A stretch of DNA of 64,000 bases from Stereocaulon alpinum. Its lineage: Eukaryota > Ascomycota > Lecanoromycetes > Lecanorales > Stereocaulaceae. A program made the position numbers and the translations under genes. Positions 58,284 to 64,000 of this stretch are shown here, piece by piece; position 1 is the first letter of the stretch; every line of letters begins with the position of its first letter. Below the pieces are notes generated by a model that did not search any database, had not been told where the DNA came from, and was given only the letters and a program-made list of their open reading frames with translations. The DNA is taken from assembly GCA_018257865.1 (NCBI GenBank), contig JAEUBA010000032.1, positions 186,001 through 250,000 of the forward strand, in the 5' to 3' direction.

Positions 58284-58884
58284 TGCCAATGATGTTCTGG
58301 AGATTTATCGCAACTCAAGGTGGTCAAACGAGTTCATAATAATCGAGCAACCAAGACTGGGATATCTCAACAACAAAAGGTACAAATCAATGTATTCACA
58401 TCACACTATCAGTCGCATGATCATGAAAGAGTGATGAAGCAAGACATGGTCGCATGCTTGAGATATGCGTGACAGTATGTGGAAGCTTGCTGGAGCCTGG
58501 GGCGTCGTCTCTAAATAGGTCACGCAGACGCCGCAAAGGCGGCTAGGTGAGGCTGAAGAGCAAGGTGCGACGTGCAGATGTATATATTAGTATTTATAGA
58601 AGACCCGAGTATCTTTGCAAGATCTAAGACCCCCGTAGTAGACCTGAGCCTATAACGGTTTGGTAATCCACCTATAGTGTTCGTTTACCCTTGAAGAGTG
58701 CTCCTGTGAAGATTGGGCTCCTGAGGGTGCTAAGCTTGCCAAGATCCGCCAAGGAATTAGCTCGCCACACAGCCCACAACTTCGATTATCCCGGAGGAAA
58801 TGTTACCTACTTGACCAACTTCGTTGACACAGCGCAAATCCTCACCATAAGAGTTGACCATTCTTCTGGAAGACTGTCTCCATC
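58284..58884. other. Divergent promoter region of the CorA-like and L10a genes
   Basis: 601 bp. An ATG-containing frame at 58691-58888 overlaps the L10a start and is taken as leader sequence, not a gene. Confidence 0.55.
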
Positions 58885-59719
58885 ATGAGCAAGATCACAG
58901 TCGCCGGAGTGCGCACGAACGTGCAATCCCTCCTAGAGTACTCCAACAACGAGAAGAAGCGAAACTTCCTCGAGACTGTCGAACTTCAGGTCAGAAGCAC
59001 CCACATCCTAGGTCCTTTCATTAGCTAATCGATTGTAAAGATCGGTCTCAAGAACTATGACCCTCAACGTGACAAGCGTTTCTCTGGCACCGTCAAGCTC
59101 CCTTCTGTCCCTCGTCCTGGTATGAGCGTGGTACGTGTTCCACTATGCCATCGATCAAGAAGGCAGTGTGACCTACAAGAACAATGCTGATGAATTTGTA
59201 TGAAATAGTGTGTCTTGGGAGACCAGCATGATATCGATCGAGCCAAGCACGGCGGTGTCGATGCCATGTCCGCAGATGACTTGAAGAAGCTCAACAAAAA
59301 CAAAAAGCTTATCAAGAAGCTCGCCCGCAAATACGACGCCTTCGTCGCCTCTGATACTCTGATTAAGCAGATCCCTCGGCTTTTGGGTCCAGGTCTGTCT
59401 AAGGGTAAGCCTCATCGCACTCCGATTCGAGAAGAGCTGTACTGACACCTTGACAGCTGGAAAATTCCCCACCCCCATCTCCCACAACGAAGAGCTCGGT
59501 GGGAAGATCACCGAAGTCAAGTCTACAATCAAGTTCCAGTTGAAGAAGGTTCTCTGCTTGGGCGTCGCTGTTGGCAATGTGGGCATGAGCGAGGATGAGC
59601 TGATCTCGAACATTATGTTGGCTATCAATTACTTGGTTTCTCTGTTGAAGAAGGGATGGCAAAATGTGGGAAGCTTGACGATCAAGGCATCTATGTCCAA
59701 GCCCAAGCGTTTGTACTAG
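58885..59719 (+). CDS. rpl1: 60S ribosomal protein L10a (uL1 family)
   Basis: Exons 58885..58989, 59041..59130, 59209..59404, 59457..59719, 217 aa, the family's normal length; introns 51, 78 and 52 bp. It forms the L1 stalk of the large subunit at the E site. The sequence is nearly canonical: SKITVAGVRTNVQSLLEYS, NYDPQRDKRFSGTVKLP, VLGDQHDIDRAKHGGVDAMS, ARKYDAFVASDTLIKQIPRLLGPGLSKAGKFPTPISH and GWQNVGSLTIKASMSKPKRLY. Phases 0, 0 and 1 all restore conserved residues. Confidence 0.98.
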
Positions 59720-60967
59720 ATGGTGGCCATCACAAGCTACCAGTTATGGAGATCATACTCGTAATGAAGATGTAGCAATCAGGGACCCAGATTGTGCTTA
59801 CCAGTGCTGAAAGTGTCAAAGGTCAGATCATGGCCCGTATACTCATAACACTCGCTCATGTAGCTCTACAATACACATATGTCTACGTGGAGGAAGAGAG
59901 GTGCAGGACATCAATCGTACTCTGCGACCGAGGCGCTAGAACTTCTACACCGCCCACATTCACCAGTATCCAAGATCTCCTCCTCAATCTCATAGTTTGA
60001 GGCCACATAGTCCCAATCCCCAAGTGTAGTATGTAGCATCAATTCCACAGCCCCGCCCCACTAAGACACGACGCGACTGGTAGGAAAGAATCAAGGCCTT
60101 CTATCGAGGGAGCCGGGAACGGAAGAAAACCCACGTGGGAGCTTCAAGGAGAAGCTCACCAGGATGACCCTCAGCAAGCCGCCGTAGCGGAGCTCCCAGA
60201 AGTAAAATCAATTTTACTACTGATGATAGGGAGAGAAGGGGAGCGCGAGGTGGAGGAAGCTTTTTGTGCGAGAGATTTCTGCGGGAGCGCTAGTATAGCT
60301 AGCGTACGGATGTTGCCGAGGCTATGACAATTGCTGCATTTGCTCATTTCGCCCATTGGCTTGAAGTCATCGAGAAAGAAACGACTGTCGCTCTGCTTGG
60401 TAGAGAGCAGTCTTACTGCTAAAAATGTCTAGGCCAAGGCTTGCCGTATTTCTGATGGCAATTTGATCGCCATCTTAATGAAGAAACAGCTATTCTAGAT
60501 ACATGGCTTAATTCTCTCGCGAGTGTACATGCTCAAGGCGCGCTGAGTACCTCGTCACGAACCTGATTGAACCATTGACCGGACCTTTTTGGAGCTCCTC
60601 CTGAATAAACCGTCAACGAAAATATCGGCAGGCTATCCTTTGCAATGGTATAATATCAAGCTTTGAGAGCAGCTTCCTGGCGAATATACACTTGCCTAAC
60701 GCTTTCCAAGATTGGACAATAACACCCAATATTGTACATTTCAAGATCAATCATTAACAAAACTGACCGTTACGACGCCGATAATCGACAACATCCACAA
60801 TCAAGACAGCAAATTTTCTCTGGATAGCGTTCATCACATTTTCACATGTATTTCTTGGATCTTTAAACACCACAGCTTATTCGGTGGTTATATGCACTTT
60901 TCGATTTAAGTTCCCACAGCCGCCGACTGCTTTCACCATAGGGCTTGTCGTCGAAACTTCCCGCAGT
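59720..60967. other. Intergenic region, 1.25 kb
   Basis: Between L10a and the NAD+ synthetase gene on the same strand. AT-rich from 60600 onward (promoter of the latter). Short frames only. Confidence 0.55.
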
Positions 60968-63861
60968 ATGGTTCATCTAATCACGGTGGCTACATGCTCA
61001 CTTAACCAGTGGGCACTAGACTACGATGGAAACAAAGAGCGGATCATTCAGTCCATTAGAGAAGCCAAAAAGGCCCAGGCCTCTCTCCGAGTTGGACCAG
61101 AACTAGGTAGGACATCATTTCCAGTAGTCACTGCTTCATTGCGATCTCAAGAATATCTACTAACGTATGTTCCGTCAGAGGTCACGGGCTATGGTTGTTT
61201 AGACCATTTCCTGGAAGGTGAGGTCTACACAACAAGTTGGGAAGTATTACGGGACATCATCGATCATGAAGATTGCCAGGATATCTTGCTCGACATCGGA
61301 ATGCCAGTAGCCCACAATTCGGTCTTCTATAATTGTCGAGTAATTTGTCGGAACCGGAAAATCCTACTCATACGGCCAAAGATGTCACTCGCCAACGATG
61401 GTAATTTCCGTGAGATGCGGTATTTTACACCTTGGATGAGAGTTAGAGGATATGATGACCACATGCTTCCCCCCTCGATTTCGTTAGTCACTAGACAACG
61501 CAGTGTAAAATTTGGTGATATGAACATTCAAGCCCTGGATACAATTTTGGGTGTCGAGTCATGCGAAGAGCTTTTTACAGCTGATGCACCGCACATACGT
61601 CAAGGGCTGGCCGGGGTCGAAATATTCACTAACAGCAGCGGATCTCACCATCAGTTGAGAAAACTACAACTGAGAATCGAGCTCATCCGAGAGGGTACCC
61701 GCAAGAGTGGAGGTGTCTACTTGTATGCAAATCAACAGTACGTTTTATCCTAGTCGACCGTCATCGGTTCCCTCTCACAGGATATGTATCAGGGCTTAAA
61801 ACTCATTTCAACACAATAATGCTAACTTTGATATTGCTCAGGGGTTGCGATGGCGACCGTCTGTATTATGACGGATGCGCTATGATAATCTGCAATGGAG
61901 AAATCCTGGCACAAGGATCACAATTCAGTCTCAATGATGTGGAAGTTGTGACTGCGACAGTCGATCTTGATGAAGTCCGAAGTGCGAGGTTTGCGCCTTC
62001 CCTAAGGATGCAGGCCGCCCAACAAGTAGTCTACCCTAGTGTGCCATTAGACCTACGATTCTGTGATGGCGATGAGACTGACCTTGATCTAAGACCCTCT
62101 CCAATAAGAGCGCCCACATGGGCGTCTCCGGAAGAAGAGATATCTCTCGGTCCAGCCTGTTGGCTGTGGGATTACCTTCGAAGAAGCAAGCAAGCAGGCT
62201 TCTTTCTACCTCTGAGTGGCGGTATAGACAGTTGTGCAACTGCTGTGATAGTCTACTCGATGGCTAGACAAGTGGTCAAGGCCATTAAAGAAGGTAATGG
62301 GCAGGTCATTCAAGACGCTCTCAGGATCTGCGCCGTGGACCAGGAGCAATGGGTCATGAGGGCAACTCCAAAGGATGTGATGAACAAGGTCTTCCACACT
62401 TGTTTTATGGGCACGGAGAACTCGTCAAGGGATACCCGTGACCGGGCAGAGAAGCTCGCTCAAGCGATCGGAGCTTACCATACTGACATGAACATGGACT
62501 CTGTAGTTACTGCGTAAGCGCCTCTCCAATCTCATTCTCTCCCATTTGGTATCAATGGGTAGCAATTGAAATGGTCTCAATTAGAAGTCTTGATAAGAGA
62601 ATGCTGACCCTGGCATATGTTAGCCAAAAAGAAAGTTTCACTCATGTGACGGGTTTCGAACCACGCTTCAAACAACATGGTGGCGGAGCCGCAGAGTCGC
62701 TAGCATTGCAAAACATCCAAGCCCGTCTTCGGATGGTGAATGCGTACATGTATGGTATGTTGTCCTCCATGAGCTGTCTTACCTTTCCTCCTTCATGGCC
62801 TGTTTTGTCTCACTCGGCCTGAGATGAGAGCCCAATCGCTCCGCCTTATGAAAGATCTCCTTTGATGAAACGACCTCCAAAACAGAAACGCTAACTCCAA
62901 GTTCTTTAAGCACAAATGCTCCCAACGGTCAGAGGAAGAACAGGCGGAGGTTCGCTGCTCGTCTTAGGATCAGCGAATGTAGACGAATGTTTAAGAGGCT
63001 ATCTCACAAAATACGACTGTTCTAGCGCAGACATCAATCCGTAAGTTACATCCTGTGCTCCTCTTATTCATTTCATAGCTCGTGGACGCCTTTGAAAGTA
63101 CAAGACTGATTTCATAATGACATCAAGAGTTGGAGGCATCTCAAAGACAGATCTTAAGCGATTCATTGCTTGGGCCGAGAAGAACTTTGATCTTCCTATC
63201 TTGGACTCATTTCTCACTGCTATCCCAACTGCAGAGCTTGAGCCTATCACAAAGGATTATGTCCAAAGCGACGGTATGTGTGCTCTAGCTGCTCATCTCA
63301 CGACATATTCCGAGATTCTTGTGCTCATGATCGAACCCCATCTCATCCCAGAAGACTGAACACTAACTGGAGAACTACAACAGAGGCCGACATGGGCATG
63401 ACCTACGATGAACTTTCGGTTTTTGGTCGCCTTCGCAAAGTAGAAAGACTGGGGCCTATGTCGATGTGGGAGAAGCTGGCCCGCATCTGGAAAGATGAGC
63501 GTGATCTCAATCCTACAGAAGTGTATGAGAAAGTCCGACGCTTCTTTTGGTACTTCAATATCAATAGGCACAAGATGACGACTCTCACACCGGTACGTCT
63601 TCTCAAGAATACTCAGCTATTTGCCTATTTTGGTCGCACTCGAGAGACCGCGAATCCCACTAAATCTGTATCCTCCGCTCATGAGAGCAGTTGCTGACTC
63701 GAAATTTACAACAGAGTTACCACGCTGAGCAGTATTCTCCGGATGATAACAGGTTCGACTTGAGGCCATTCCTTTATCCGGATTTTAGTTGGGCTTGGAG
63801 GAAGATCGAAGGGATCATCCATAAGCGTGATGGTAGGGTGAATGGGATTGAGGGTCAATGA
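60968..63861 (+). CDS. qns1: Glutamine-dependent NAD+ synthetase
   Basis: Exons 60968..61106, 61179..61737, 61842..62513, 62624..62754, 62911..63040, 63128..63273, 63384..63592, 63715..63861, 710 aa, the normal length. It amidates nicotinic acid adenine dinucleotide to NAD+ using glutamine and ATP. The N-terminal nitrilase-type glutaminase has the triad Glu45 (GPELE), Lys114 (RPKM) and Cys175 (ESCEELF), at the numbering known for the yeast enzyme. The C-terminal synthetase has the ATP P-loop LSGGIDSCATA (~355-365), LALQNIQARLRM, LLVLGSANVDECLRGYLTKYDCSSADINP and a SWAWRKIEGIIHKR end. Seven introns (72-156 bp) are supported by phase; the first, 72 bp, has no stop and keeps frame, but splicing it creates GPELEVTGYGCLDHF. 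Confidence 0.96.
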
Positions 63862-64000
63862 ATACGTCTACCAGCAGGATGACGTCTATGGTTCTAATAG
63901 CTCCCTTGTACAAACATGGTTCGAACGTAGGCGATCTACATGAAGTGTACAGATACTGCTCATGAAGCGGAGGCGAACGCTTCAGCTTTAAAGCAATACT

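Noticed and set aside
58691..58888. 65-codon frame overlapping the L10a start
   Set aside because: It ends within the first codons of L10a in another frame and has no homology; treated as leader sequence.

Overview
The window comes from the genome of a filamentous ascomycete (Pezizomycotina, probably a Dothideomycete-type fungus). Three things point there: short 44-156 bp introns with GT..AG ends and CTAAC/CTGAC branch sites, fungal versions of housekeeping genes, and a left end wrecked by repeat-induced point mutation (RIP), which only fungi do.

Left end, 1-14139: two LTR retrotransposons, one inside the other. A Ty1/copia element on the + strand enters from beyond the left edge and ends in a 156-bp LTR at 13984-14139. 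Its reverse transcriptase is split by a complete 9.56-kb Ty3/gypsy element in the opposite orientation (3183-12743), which has 368-bp LTRs, a polypurine tract beside its 3' LTR and a 4-bp target duplication. Both are RIP-mutated: CA and TG are almost absent, TA is everywhere, and Trp and Gln codons have become stops. Neither can encode an intact protein.

14140-24499: about 10 kb of ordinary base composition in which I find no convincing gene.

24500-63861: a gene-dense euchromatic block. In order: a P-type Ca2+-ATPase (-), nucleoporin Nup84/Nup107 (-), SUMO (+), a small unrecognised charged protein (-), an FMN-binding split-barrel protein (+), a DUF4202-type protein (-), an E2 ubiquitin-conjugating enzyme of UBE2S type (+), a secreted GH17 glucanase (+), a 1931-aa low-complexity/coiled-coil protein (+), Arf1 (-), a GPI-anchored Cu-type superoxide dismutase (-), a CorA-like membrane protein with an apparent frameshift (-), ribosomal protein L10a/uL1 (+) and glutamine-dependent NAD+ synthetase (+). 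Exon boundaries were worked out by hand from splice signals, codon phase and family expectations.

The genes do not form an operon-like or biosynthetic cluster; they are unrelated housekeeping and cell-surface functions. I see no clear new multi-gene system. The most interesting items are the long coiled-coil protein with three PAM2-like motifs (a possible mRNP scaffold), the UBE2S-like E2 that keeps the C-terminal LRRL tail and has two KEN motifs, the frameshifted CorA-like gene, and the structure of the nested RIP-mutated retroelements (an internal 33-bp inverted repeat, RIP-spared patches, LTR differences that are all transitions).
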